Part shown: positions 1-6,558 of the stretch, in pieces
How the letters are laid out: every line of letters begins with the position of its first letter
Numbering within the stretch: position 1 is the first letter of the stretch
Source: a bacterium
GTDB taxonomy: Bacteria > UBP18 > UBA7526
Length of the DNA stretch: 12,458 nucleotides
Reading direction: 5' to 3'
Assembly: GCA_030615855.1 (NCBI GenBank)
Contig: JAUWYL010000029.1
Span: forward strand, 1 to 12,458
Translations under genes and position numbers: made by a program
The notes under the pieces: generated by a model
Told to the model about the DNA's origin: nothing
Seen by the model: only the letters and a program-made list of their open reading frames with translations
Databases searched by the model: none

Positions 1-361
1 CATCTTCTGGATAGAGGACTTTGCAAAGATAATGCCTCTTGCTACAGGAGAAGAGGCCTTTGGGAGCGTTGAGGAACTATTGAAGATTGGTGAGAGGCAG
101 GTGAATGTCAAGCGAGCCTTCAATATCAGGGAGGGATTGACTAGGGCAGATGATACCCTGCCTAAGAGATTTACTGGTGTGCCCATGCCAGAAGGCCCGG
201 GAAAGGGTCAGGTGGCCAATCTAAAGATTATGCTTGATGAATACTATCGGCTACGCGGCTGGGATTTAGAGACTGGCATGATTAAGAGAAAGACCCTGAA
301 GAGATTAAACCTACCAGAGACAGAGAAAGAACTCGATAAACTGAAGAAAATGGTGGATTAA
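1..361 (+). CDS. Aldehyde:ferredoxin oxidoreductase family protein, C-terminal part (AOR1, cut by window start)
   Basis: Only the C-terminal ~120 residues are present. The open frame runs in from the window edge (first full codon at base 2) and stops with TAA at 359-361, so the internal ATG at 32 is not the true start. The visible part has the family's closing region: a helix ending KIGERQVN, then FNIREGLTRADDTLPKRF, PMPEGPGKGQV, and MLDEYYRLRGWD, which follow the end of Pyrococcus furiosus AOR as I remember it. The same blocks end AOR2 and AOR3 here, so this is a paralogue of both. It lies 162 bases upstream of AOR2 and on the same strand. The cluster cysteines and catalytic residues lie outside the window, so activity cannot be judged. 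Family membership is certain; substrate is unknown. Confidence 0.96.
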   Translation, partial: IFWIEDFAKIMPLATGEEAFGSVEELLKIGERQVNVKRAFNIREGLTRADDTLPKRFTGVPMPEGPGKGQVANLKIMLDEYYRLRGWDLETGMIKRKTLKRLNLPETEKELDKLKKMVD

Positions 362-365
362 AAAA

Positions 366-414
366 GGTTTACGGTTAACGGTTTACGGTTAACGGTTTAC
401 GGTGAACGGTAAAC
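366..414. repeat. Iterated GGTTTACGGTTAAC word tract
   Basis: Three successive copies of a GGTTTACGGT-type word, alternating with TTAACGGT or GAACGGT, fill this part of the AOR1-AOR2 gap. The end reads GTTTACGGTGAACGGTAAAC, which can fold on itself (GTTTAC with GTAAAC). A reverse-oriented word, AACGGTAAACCC, lies further downstream at 489-500, so the tract also has a partner for a larger fold. Related but not identical tracts occur at 6604-6649 and 7185-7296. The copies are contiguous with no spacers, so this is not a CRISPR. Function unknown. Confidence 0.8.
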
Positions 415-442
415 AGCCCCGACGGTTGTCGGGACGGGCAAA
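411..442. repeat. Dispersed 32-base hairpin element, copy 1
   Basis: This 32-base stretch matches 6650-6681 at 27 of 32 positions. The core is a hairpin, CCCGAC (418-423), a four-base loop, and GTCGGG (428-433), flanked by AAACAG on the left and ACGGG(C/T)AAA on the right. Several differences fall in the loop and at the stem tip while the stem is kept, as expected if the fold matters. This copy lies upstream of AOR2; the other is upstream of the first ferredoxin. It is not followed by a T run, so it does not look like a simple intrinsic terminator. Confidence 0.75.
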
Positions 443-443
443 T

Positions 444-460
444 TGAATAATAATTATTCA
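444..460. repeat. 17-base perfect palindrome upstream of AOR2
   Basis: TGAATAAT and ATTATTCA are exact reverse complements around a single central A. A second inverted pair, AGCGG (463-467) and CCGCT (483-487), follows at once. The symmetry would suit an operator, but the whole gap is built of palindromic words, so regulatory meaning is speculative. Confidence 0.5.
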
Positions 461-523
461 TCAGCGGGGCAAGTAAAACGCACCGCTCAACGGTAAACCC
501 ATTACCCCAGATTGGAGTGAGAG

Positions 524-2413
524 ATGACTTTCAAAGGTGGCTATGCAGGAACACTTCTTTACGTCGATCTGACGAAAGAGAAGATTAAGAAGGTTCCCTT
601 AGATGAAGAATTAAGTAAGAAGTATATCGGGGGAGCAGGCCTGGCAGCTAAACTATTACTCGATATGATTCCAAAAAGGGTCGACCCATTATCTCCCAGG
701 AATGTCCTGGGATTTTTTGTCGGGCCGTTAACCGGAACTCTCTTTCCTCAGGCCTCGAGATATACTGTGGCGGCTAAGAATCCTTTGACCAATGCCTGGG
801 GCGAGGCTCATGCAGGAGGCTTCTGGGGCCCGGAATTAAAGTTGGCTGGATATGATGGGATAATCTTTACCGGAAAGGCAAAGAGACCGGTCTATCTCTT
901 CATTGATAATGACGAAGTAGAGATTCGTAGTGCAAAGAACCTCTGGGGAATGAAAACCTCTGAAGCAATGGATAGGGTGATTGAAATTCATAAAGACCCC
1001 CAGATAGAGTCTGTAGCCATCGGCCCGGCAGGGGAGAACTTAGTACGCTTCGCCTGTATCTTTACCAGAAATGGACGGGTAGCAGCGCGCAGCGGCATGG
1101 GCCTTGTGATGGGCTCAAAGAACCTGAAACTCATCGCTGTTCGGGGAACGAAGGGTCTGGATGTTGCCAAACCGGATGAATACTTGGATGCTGTAAAGGT
1201 CTGGTATGATAAGGTCCTGAATCATCCCTATACTGAGGGAAGGGTGAAGTATGGGACGACAGAATTAATAGATCTCATGCAATCCATTGGCAGACTTCCT
1301 ACCTATAATATGAGACAGGGGGTCTTCGATGAGTGGGAGAATATCTCCTGTGACACCTATCGGGATAAGTATTTCTTAAGAGCCAGGGCAGACTACGCCT
1401 GTATTCAGAGGTGCGGTCGCTTCGTTTCTGTAGGAACCGGGCCCTATAAGTGCATGGGCAAGGGGCCGGAGTATGAATGTATCTCTGCTTTAGGTTCCAG
1501 ATGCGGAAATTCCAATTTGGCTTCTATTATCTATACCCATCATCTCTGCGATGAATACGGGATGGATTCTATCGGAACAGGAAGCGTCATTGCCTGGGCC
1601 ATGGAGTGTTACGAAAAAGGTTTGTTGACTGAGAAGGATACCGGGGGGTTGGCCTTTAACTGGGGAGACTATGAGTTAATTATCAAGTTAGCAGAAATGA
1701 TTGCCAAAAGAGAGGGGATCGGTGACCTATTGGCCGAAGGAAGCTACCGGGCAGCCAAGAGGCTTGGCCGGGGTTCAGAAAAATATGTTATGCATGTCAA
1801 GGGACAGGATATGGCCTCCCAGGAGCCCAGAGCCCAGAAGTCTATGGGATTATCCGCTGCTACTGCTGCCCGAGGGGCAGACCACCTCTACGCCTTTCCC
1901 GTGCTTGATGAGGGCCAGATCTTTACTAAGGAGATAAAGCAGTGGTATGGAACAAAGTATCTTCCTGAAATAGGAGAGAGATTAAGTCCCAAGAATAAGG
2001 GGTTTATGGTCTCTCATAATGAGAATTACTCTGTCTTAATCGAATCCTTAGGGGTCTGTAAGTATGGCACCATGGTTCCTCCTGCCTTATATTATGAGGA
2101 TATTATAAGAGCCATAGAAGTGACCATGGGCTGGAAGATGACGGAGAAAGAGTTAAAGAAGATTGGAGAGAGGATCGTCAATCTTAATCGACTATTTAAT
2201 ATCAGAGAGGGAATCACTCGCAAGGATGATTCCCTACCCGATAGATTGACCAAGGAACCAGCTCCTCTGGGGGTCCCCAAGGGCCAGGTGGTGGAACTCG
2301 ATCAGATGCTCGATGAATACTATAAATATCGCGGCTGGGACAAAAAGACTGGAAAACCAACCAAGAAAAAACTTAAGGAACTGGGACTTAGCGAAGAAGC
2401 GAAATTCGAATAA
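524..2413 (+). CDS. Aldehyde:ferredoxin oxidoreductase family tungstoenzyme, large subunit (AOR2)
   Basis: At 629 residues this is full length for the AOR family, whose cytoplasmic enzymes hold a tungsten- or molybdenum-bis-pterin and one [4Fe-4S] cluster and normally oxidise aldehydes to acids with ferredoxin-like acceptors. The N-terminal pterin domain is clear (GGYAGTLLYVDL; GPLTGTLFPQASRYTV; AGGFWGPELKLAGYDGIIFTG; SGMGLVMGSKNLKLIAVRG near residue 200). The GPEYE motif is at 314-318, YGMD at 345-348, and the RGADH histidine is H454. The cluster motif is altered: the usual C-x2-C-x3-C reads D290-x2-C293-x3-C297, with the distal cysteine C512 intact. Y337 stands where I recall Glu332 in P. 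furiosus AOR. The start is supported by GGAGTGAG just upstream of ATG 524. Family assignment is firm; substrate and cluster type are open. Confidence 0.96.
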   Translation: MTFKGGYAGTLLYVDLTKEKIKKVPLDEELSKKYIGGAGLAAKLLLDMIPKRVDPLSPRNVLGFFVGPLTGTLFPQASRYTVAAKNPLTNAWGEAHAGGFWGPELKLAGYDGIIFTGKAKRPVYLFIDNDEVEIRSAKNLWGMKTSEAMDRVIEIHKDPQIESVAIGPAGENLVRFACIFTRNGRVAARSGMGLVMGSKNLKLIAVRGTKGLDVAKPDEYLDAVKVWYDKVLNHPYTEGRVKYGTTELIDLMQSIGRLPTYNMRQGVFDEWENISCDTYRDKYFLRARADYACIQRCGRFVSVGTGPYKCMGKGPEYECISALGSRCGNSNLASIIYTHHLCDEYGMDSIGTGSVIAWAMECYEKGLLTEKDTGGLAFNWGDYELIIKLAEMIAKREGIGDLLAEGSYRAAKRLGRGSEKYVMHVKGQDMASQEPRAQKSMGLSAATAARGADHLYAFPVLDEGQIFTKEIKQWYGTKYLPEIGERLSPKNKGFMVSHNENYSVLIESLGVCKYGTMVPPALYYEDIIRAIEVTMGWKMTEKELKKIGERIVNLNRLFNIREGITRKDDSLPDRLTKEPAPLGVPKGQVVELDQMLDEYYKYRGWDKKTGKPTKKKLKELGLSEEAKFE

Positions 2414-2416
2414 GCG

Positions 2417-2527
2417 CAATTCCCAATTCCCAATTTCTAATTTCCAATGAGTGAAAGGTAGTTGGGTTAAGGTAAGGTAGTGAGTTTAGTAGTTGGGTAA
2501 GGGTTAGGTGTTTAAAAAGACCAACTA
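2417..2527. repeat. Word-iterated intergenic tract between AOR2 and the permease gene
   Basis: The AOR2-permease gap holds no gene. It begins with repeats of CAATTCC/CAATTTC (2417-2448), then a G/T-rich part in which TAGTTGGGT occurs twice (2459-2467 and 2490-2498). CCAACTA at 2521-2527 is the reverse complement of the start of that word, so a stem with about 24 loop bases can form. The build is the same as in the other gaps here (iterated words plus an inverted copy), but the words differ. Function unknown. Confidence 0.65.
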
Positions 2528-2554
2528 CAGAAATTTAATGGAGGATTACTGATA

Positions 2555-2914
2555 ATGGATATGTTATTCTATGTCCTATTAGGTCTGGGAGCAGGAGTCT
2601 TAAGTGGCTTAATCGGGATAGGAGGGGGAGTAATCATCATTCCTGCTTTGGTCTATCTCTTCGGGCTTACCCAACATCAAGCCCAGGGAACAACCTTGGC
2701 CTTGTTAGTTCCCCCCATCGGTCTACTTGCTGCCTGGACCTATTATAAGCACGGGCACGTGGATCTGAAGATTGCCGCCCTTATATGTCTGGGTTTCTTT
2801 GTGGGTGGTTTAATGGGCGCCCGGGCAGCCGTCGGGATATCCGGCGAAGTGCTCAGGAGGGTTTTTGGATGCGCCCTATTATTTTTGGCTCTAAGAATGA
2901 TTTTAGGAAAGTAA
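2555..2914 (+). CDS. Half-size TauE/SafE family membrane permease
   Basis: This 119-residue hydrophobic protein matches one repeat unit of the TauE/SafE family, whose usual members are ~250 residues with two such halves and move sulfite, sulfonates or related organic anions across the inner membrane. The diagnostic opening is LGAGVLSGLIGIGGGVIIIPALVYLFG, with the glycine-rich GIGGG at the end of the first helix. About four membrane segments fit roughly at residues 3-33, 44-63, 70-91 and 98-116. A family member of this size would have to dimerise. GGAGG at 2540-2544 supports ATG 2555. It begins a tight run with two small genes and a dehydrogenase. A 42-base decayed copy of its 3' end lies at 4311-4352. 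The family is clear; the substrate is unknown. Confidence 0.9.
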   Translation: MDMLFYVLLGLGAGVLSGLIGIGGGVIIIPALVYLFGLTQHQAQGTTLALLVPPIGLLAAWTYYKHGHVDLKIAALICLGFFVGGLMGARAAVGISGEVLRRVFGCALLFLALRMILGK

Positions 2915-2944
2915 CTCATTACTAAGCAAAAGGAGGAAGAAAGA

Positions 2945-3151
2945 ATGGCTAAGAAGAAAGAGAAGAAAGGGAGGAAAAAGATTAAGAAGGAAAAGAAGGT
3001 AAAGCAAGTCTTTACTATCACTATGGAGAGCAGTGACCCCTATGTGGGCACCATCCAAGAGAATGTTAAGGGTAAGAAAGCGCGCTTTACCAGTGCCGGA
3101 GCCCAGATAAATTTTGTGGCCAAGAACATCATTGCTCCCGAAAAGGAATAA
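2945..3151 (+). CDS. Small lysine-rich protein of unknown function (68 aa)
   Basis: I do not recognise this protein. The first ~20 residues are almost all lysine with some glutamate, arginine and glycine (MAKKKEKKGRKKIKKEKK), probably disordered and strongly basic. The rest (VFTITMESSDPYVG, then KGKKARFTSAGAQINFVAKNII) looks like a compact beta-rich stretch. There is no cysteine, no membrane segment and no C-terminal Gly-Gly, so it is not a MoaD/ThiS-type sulfur carrier. AAAGGAGG lies about nine bases before the ATG. It starts 30 bases after the permease gene and ends one base before the next small gene, which argues for real expression. A nucleic-acid or membrane-surface contact by the basic tail is only a guess. 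Confidence 0.7.
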   Translation: MAKKKEKKGRKKIKKEKKVKQVFTITMESSDPYVGTIQENVKGKKARFTSAGAQINFVAKNIIAPEKE

Positions 3152-3152
3152 T

Positions 3153-3293
3153 ATGAACGAGAGACTTTTTTTGGCTTTAAAGGGGACCATCCGGGATTTT
3201 GTTAAGACCACGCGGGACGATGGTTGGGAGGAAAGAGAGATAAAGAAGGTCATCCGCCATATGACCCGGGATACTCTTAAGGAGTATAAATAG
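3153..3293 (+). CDS. Very small protein of unknown function (46 aa)
   Basis: This 46-codon frame begins with ATG 3153, one base after the stop of the preceding gene, and ends with TAG at 3291-3293. The product reads MNERLFLALKGTIRDFVKTT, then a charged part with DDGWEEREIKKVIRHMTRDTLKEYK. Two amphipathic helices joined by the DDGW turn are likely; there is no signal peptide, cysteine or membrane segment. AAGGA lies about six bases upstream, inside the end of the previous gene, which fits translational coupling. The dehydrogenase gene follows after 12 bases. Tight spacing on both sides is the main evidence that the gene is real. I do not recognise the family. Confidence 0.6.
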   Translation: MNERLFLALKGTIRDFVKTTRDDGWEEREIKKVIRHMTRDTLKEYK

Positions 3294-3305
3294 AAAAGGT
3301 AAGTT

Positions 3306-4304
3306 ATGAAGATAACCTTCTTTGAGTGCAAAGATTATGAAAAGAAGAGATACTGTGCCGAACTAAAGGAGCATACGATAAACTGCACCAGTTCTATTTT
3401 AACCGCTCAAACTTTAAAGGATTACCGGGATTCAGAAGTCATCTCTGTCTTCATTCGTTCCACATTAGATAAAAAGAACCTTGCTCAATTCGCTAACTTA
3501 CGTCTTATTGTTACCCGCTCTACTGGCTTTGACCATATCGATTTAGAGGAATGCCAGAAAAGAAAGGTTGCGGTTACTAACGTTCCTTTCTATGGGGAAA
3601 ATACGGTTGCCGAGCATGCCTTTGCTCTCATTCTATCTCTTTCCCGCAATATCCATAAATCCTATGTACGAACCCTAAAGGATGATTTTACCATTGAGGA
3701 TTTACAGGGTTTTGACTTAAAAGGAAAGATTTTAGGAGTAATAGGGACGGGACATATCGGTTCTCATGTGATTAAGATGGCCAAGGGATTTGGAATGGAG
3801 GTTTTGGCCTATGACAAATATCCTGATTCCCTTCGGGCTGATGTTCTACAGTTTAAATATGTTCCCTTAGAAGAATTACTAAAGGAATCGGATATTGTTA
3901 CCATTCATATGACTCTTACTCCCGAAACCCGGCATTTCATAAATGAAGAGAGTCTACGCCAGATGAAGAAGGGGGCCATTCTGGTCAATACTGCCCGAGG
4001 AGATATTGTAGATACCGATGCCTTATACAAGGCCTTGAAAGATAAACACTTAGGAGGAGCAGGATTGGATGTGATTGAAGGAGAAGAACTTATTAAAGAA
4101 GAGCATGAGTTACTCTATAAAACGGGAAATCCTGAGAAATTAAGAACTCTCTTCCAGGATAAGGCTATCTTCAAGATGGATAACGTGGTTTTTACTCCCC
4201 ATAATGCCTTTAACAGTAGGGAAGCGGTTAATAGGATTATGGATACTACTATTGAAAATATTCTTTCTTTCTGTAAGGGAAAAATTATTAACCAGATTAA
4301 ATGA
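3306..4304 (+). CDS. D-isomer-specific 2-hydroxyacid dehydrogenase (D-lactate dehydrogenase-like)
   Basis: The 332-residue length and layout are those of NAD-dependent D-2-hydroxyacid dehydrogenases, cytoplasmic enzymes that interconvert 2-oxoacids and D-2-hydroxyacids. The NAD-binding fold is marked by G147-T-G149-H-I-G152, with D170 at the end of the second strand favouring NAD over NADP. The family signature after it is IVTIHMTLTPETRHFI, then VNTARGDIVDTDAL with the substrate arginine R231, the acidic partner in LDVIEGEE (258-261), and the catalytic histidine H299 in TPHNAF. The N-terminal STGFDHIDLEECQKRKVAVTN and the TVAEHAFALILSLSRN helix resemble the D-lactate/VanH branch. ATG 3306 has AAAAGG upstream. 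It ends the permease run. Natural substrate (pyruvate, an aromatic 2-oxoacid or another) is not determined. Confidence 0.95.
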   Translation: MKITFFECKDYEKKRYCAELKEHTINCTSSILTAQTLKDYRDSEVISVFIRSTLDKKNLAQFANLRLIVTRSTGFDHIDLEECQKRKVAVTNVPFYGENTVAEHAFALILSLSRNIHKSYVRTLKDDFTIEDLQGFDLKGKILGVIGTGHIGSHVIKMAKGFGMEVLAYDKYPDSLRADVLQFKYVPLEELLKESDIVTIHMTLTPETRHFINEESLRQMKKGAILVNTARGDIVDTDALYKALKDKHLGGAGLDVIEGEELIKEEHELLYKTGNPEKLRTLFQDKAIFKMDNVVFTPHNAFNSREAVNRIMDTTIENILSFCKGKIINQIK

Positions 4305-4310
4305 ACCAGT

Positions 4311-4352
4311 GCCTTGTTATTTTCGGCTCCAAGAATGATTTTGGGAAATAAC
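4311..4352 (+). pseudogene. Decayed 3' fragment of a TauE/SafE permease gene
   Basis: Seven bases after the dehydrogenase stop, this 42-base stretch aligns with the last 43 bases around the end of the permease gene (2873-2915). About six substitutions and one deleted base are seen. Read in the matching frame it gives ALLFSAPRMILG against ALLFLALRMILG in the intact gene, and the deleted base removes the in-frame stop. The similarity does not extend visibly on either side. It is best read as the remnant of a second permease copy lost by deletion, or as a short duplicated segment. It lies at the left edge of the A+T-rich segment. Confidence 0.65.
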
Positions 4353-4374
4353 GGCGCGCTTCGCTCTCCGCCGT
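4351..4374 (+). terminator. Possible intrinsic terminator after the dehydrogenase gene
   Basis: ACGGCG (4351-4356) can pair with CGCCGT (4369-4374) around a 12-base loop and is followed by CTTT. The stem is G+C-rich but short and the T run is weak, so termination here is uncertain. The reverse strand of the loop contains GAGCGAAGCGC, loosely like the motif upstream of nuoE and nuoF. It may therefore be a dispersed repeat, not a terminator. Confidence 0.3.
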
Positions 4375-4433
4375 CTTTCACTTATTGAAATTCCGATACC
4401 TTAAAATAACGTTTGATAGATGAGAAAAGACAT

Positions 4434-4457
4434 TCCCGCATTCCCGGGAATGCGGGA
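4434..4457. repeat. Perfect 24-base palindrome
   Basis: The sequence is its own reverse complement over all 24 bases, with TCCCGCATT on the left, a central CCCGGG, and AATGCGGGA on the right. It lies in the 290-base gene-free gap 4305-4594 ahead of the protease gene. Apart from the permease remnant, the hairpin at 4351-4374 and A-rich sequence, I see nothing else in that gap. Palindromes of the ATTCCCGC...GCGGGAAT type are common dispersed elements in bacterial genomes; only one copy is in this window. Confidence 0.7.
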
Positions 4458-4594
4458 CTGAAGAAAATAATAGAAATAGTGAGAAGTAAAAAGAAGAAGT
4501 AAGTATTAGATGAAGCGAAAAAGATAGATTGAAATTTGGCCTTTTTGAACCTAAAAAAATTAAGTGAATTGGCTTCAAAGAAAAAAGGGGGGTT

Positions 4595-5722
4595 GTGATG
4601 TTTTGGAAAATAATGAAACCAGCTGCAGCTATAACCATTTTAGCTTTAGCTATTCTCTTTTCTGTGACCGCTTATAGCAGTGAGAAAATGATGAAAGAAA
4701 GTAATGTAGATGGAAATATGAATAAAATGTTAAACGAAATTAAAAAAACTGTAGTTTTTCTTGGTGAAATTAATGGGGCCGTTACAAAATTAGTATTTTT
4801 AAAAATAAAAGACTTAGATGAGTCGAAGTCTGAAGAAGTTTTTAATGAATTAATAGAAAAGGGGTATTTAGATGTAGATGGCAAGATACTGCATAAATTT
4901 TGGCCACATAAAAACGAATTTACATTAAGACTCAGTAAAAAATTTGCTAAATATGAAAAGGAAATAATTGATATTTTAACACAAGAAGTAAGGCTCCGAT
5001 TTTACGCAACTGGGTTTTTAGTTAGTATTCAAAATGTTTATCATCTGCTCACCGCAAAACATGTAGTTGCAAGTATGAAAACTGGAAAGTTGCAGGATGA
5101 AGGAATGCTCGTATTCTTTAACTCGAAAGATGGAAGGATTGGTCTGCGTTCTATAGAAAGTGTAAAGAAAAATTACGGAGTGAATTGGATTTTTCATAAG
5201 AATGTAGAAGTAGATGTTGCTATAATTCCATTTGGATTAGACTCCCAAAAAGATGATGTAAAAGTAATTCGTAATAAGTGGTTTCTTCTTTCCGATAGAA
5301 TATTTGAACTTTACGATGTTTTCTTTTTATCTTATCAGCCAGGCATTGAACCTCAAAGAAAAATTTCCCCAGTTATCAGAGCTGGAATAATAAGCATAAT
5401 CAATGATGACAAATCATTCTATATAGATGCTTCTGCTTTTCCAGGGAATAGTGGCAGTCCTGTATTTCTCAAACCTTCTCCTATAAGATTTGATAAAAAT
5501 AGAATCTCTCTCGGAAAGGATCCATTAGGCGGTAAATTCGTAGGAATTATCGGCGAATATATTCCATATCAAGAAATAGCTATAAGTACTCAAACTGGTC
5601 GTCCGCGTGTAATATTTGAAGAAAATACAGGGCTTTCGAAAGTGTGGTCTGTAGAGTTCATTAAGGAAATTCTTGACTCAGATGTATTTAAAGAACAGAT
5701 TGATAAAATACCAAGGAAATAA
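4595..5722 (+). CDS. Exported trypsin-like serine protease with an N-terminal insertion
   Basis: This 375-residue protein has a signal peptide or membrane anchor (basic start, hydrophobic ~10-26). The PA-clan catalytic triad is visible: H156 in LLTAKHVVAS, D207 in VEVDVAIIPF, and S286 in AFPGNSGSPVF. It is expected to act outside the cytoplasmic membrane. Residues ~56-130 separate the first strand (KTVVFLG) from the usual ATGFLVS. They hold a charged helical part and ELIEKGYLDVDGKIL...KFWPHKNEFTLRL, which looks like a small helix-turn-strand module not typical of DegP-type proteases. No PDZ domain follows. The frame can start at GTG 4595 or ATG 4598; the G run at 4587-4592 fits either, and I favour 4598. 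Its DNA is visibly A+T-richer than the redox genes. Substrate unknown. Confidence 0.85.
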   Translation: MMFWKIMKPAAAITILALAILFSVTAYSSEKMMKESNVDGNMNKMLNEIKKTVVFLGEINGAVTKLVFLKIKDLDESKSEEVFNELIEKGYLDVDGKILHKFWPHKNEFTLRLSKKFAKYEKEIIDILTQEVRLRFYATGFLVSIQNVYHLLTAKHVVASMKTGKLQDEGMLVFFNSKDGRIGLRSIESVKKNYGVNWIFHKNVEVDVAIIPFGLDSQKDDVKVIRNKWFLLSDRIFELYDVFFLSYQPGIEPQRKISPVIRAGIISIINDDKSFYIDASAFPGNSGSPVFLKPSPIRFDKNRISLGKDPLGGKFVGIIGEYIPYQEIAISTQTGRPRVIFEENTGLSKVWSVEFIKEILDSDVFKEQIDKIPRK

Positions 5723-5858
5723 AAGTCGCCCCTTTACCTATCAACAACTCCTATGAAGATCGTACAACACGGGCTTTGTGGCTTACTTCGTTTATTTGAA
5801 TGCTTCGTACTTTGCAAACACGCAAAACATTGATTAAATCGTGTAAGGAAAAATTTCT
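5723..5858. other. Gap between protease and membrane-protein genes; nothing recognised
   Basis: These 136 bases hold no convincing gene, tRNA or strong hairpin. Unlike most other gaps in the window, the stretch shows no obvious iterated word. A promoter for the next gene could be here, but I see no clear -35/-10 pair. Confidence 0.5.
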
Positions 5859-6263
5859 ATGGAATATCCAGTCAAATATGTAGAATCTTTTCGGGGAAGT
5901 ATTGGTTTATTCGGCAAAGGTCTAGTTTGTCTGGAAGAGAATGTAGTATATTTTCAAGGAAGAAAACATTGGCTCGGTATAGTAAGGATAGGGATATTCT
6001 TAGTTATAACAGTATTACTTGGATCTTTTATGGGTATTGGTTTTTTAATAGCTGTGCTAATATTTCACTATGCATGTGCCTCATCAGTTAATCTTAAAAT
6101 TCCATATTCAAATCTTTCCGATGTAGATCGGTTGAATAGTAAGATACAAGTAAAAGTTCGGTTGAATAATAAAGTAAAGAATCTTATTTTTATATGCAAA
6201 CAAAATGCTAGTGAGATCGAAGGGCAATTAAAGGAAAGAATTACTGATGGAACAAACTTTTAA
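5859..6263 (+). CDS. Membrane protein with PH/GRAM-like flanks around a two-helix hairpin
   Basis: The 134-residue product starts with a soluble part whose GSIGLFGKGLVCLEENVVYFQG resembles the first strands of bacterial PH/GRAM-like domains. A hydrophobic stretch at ~38-74 is long enough for two membrane helices. It resumes with IPYSNLSDVDRLNSKIQVKVRL and KNLIFICKQNASEIEGQLKE, again like the last strands and helix of such a domain. The split-domain reading is inference from pattern, not a database match. AAGGA lies about 11 bases before ATG 5859. The 3' end overlaps the next gene by 17 bases. Codon use is A/T-ending, like the protease gene. Function unknown. Confidence 0.75.
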   Translation: MEYPVKYVESFRGSIGLFGKGLVCLEENVVYFQGRKHWLGIVRIGIFLVITVLLGSFMGIGFLIAVLIFHYACASSVNLKIPYSNLSDVDRLNSKIQVKVRLNNKVKNLIFICKQNASEIEGQLKERITDGTNF

Positions 6264-6558
6264 TCCATTAAATTGGTTAGCAATTATGCTTATTGCTCAT
6301 ACTGTAGGAATTTTTGCTGCGTTTTATGTATACGATGATGGTAGAAAAAGATATGCTAGTAAATTTTGGGTTATTGGTTGGGCAATAGGTGTTTATCTTG
6401 CATTTATTATTGTTTTTTGGTTTTATCTACTTTCAAGACCACCAGTTACTTTTTTTGATGCTCCAGAATTATCAGGAGGAAAAAAACTTTTAATTTATTT
6501 TGTTTCTTTTCCGTTGGGGATGGGGTTGATCGCATTTTTATCTTTAATTTTTGCATGA
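6247..6558 (+). CDS. Small integral membrane protein of unknown function (103 aa)
   Basis: I do not recognise this protein. Three hydrophobic segments are visible, at about 8-29, 40-62 and 80-102, with a basic GRKRY stretch between the first two and a short hydrophilic loop (SRPPVTFFDAPELSGGKK) before the third. The ATG overlaps the last 17 bases of the preceding membrane-protein gene in another frame, so translation is probably coupled and the two products may form one complex. A+T content is as high as in that gene. No motif points to a function. Confidence 0.75.
   Translation: MEQTFNPLNWLAIMLIAHTVGIFAAFYVYDDGRKRYASKFWVIGWAIGVYLAFIIVFWFYLLSRPPVTFFDAPELSGGKKLLIYFVSFPLGMGLIAFLSLIFA

Noticed and set aside
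366-414. Possible CRISPR array in the GGTTTACGGT repeats
   Set aside because: The repeated words are contiguous and only 8-14 bases long with no unique spacers, and no cas gene is present.
1701-1937. Plus-strand 78-codon frame inside AOR2
   Set aside because: It lies wholly within the AOR2 coding region in another frame and has no family features.
524-2413. Naming AOR2 or AOR3 as BamB (class II benzoyl-CoA reductase)
   Set aside because: The neighbourhood is partly bam-like (ferredoxins, NuoE, NuoF), but the large subunits look closer to general AOR/WOR sequences, and no other bam gene is visible.
2945-3151. MoaD/ThiS-like sulfur carrier, often found near AOR genes
   Set aside because: The 68-aa protein has no C-terminal Gly-Gly and no ubiquitin-like pattern.
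2903-3331. Minus-strand open frame of 142 codons across the small genes and the dehydrogenase start
   Set aside because: It is a Leu/Phe/Ser-rich shadow of Lys/Glu-rich coding sequence on the other strand, with no ribosome binding site or recognisable motif.
4434-4457. Calling the 24-base palindrome a terminator
   Set aside because: No T run follows it, and it lies 130 bases after the dehydrogenase stop; a dispersed repeat is more likely.
4115-4638. Two minus-strand open frames around the dehydrogenase 3' end and the following gap
   Set aside because: They are mirror readings of the dehydrogenase, permease remnant and A-rich gap; composition and lack of a start signal argue against genes.
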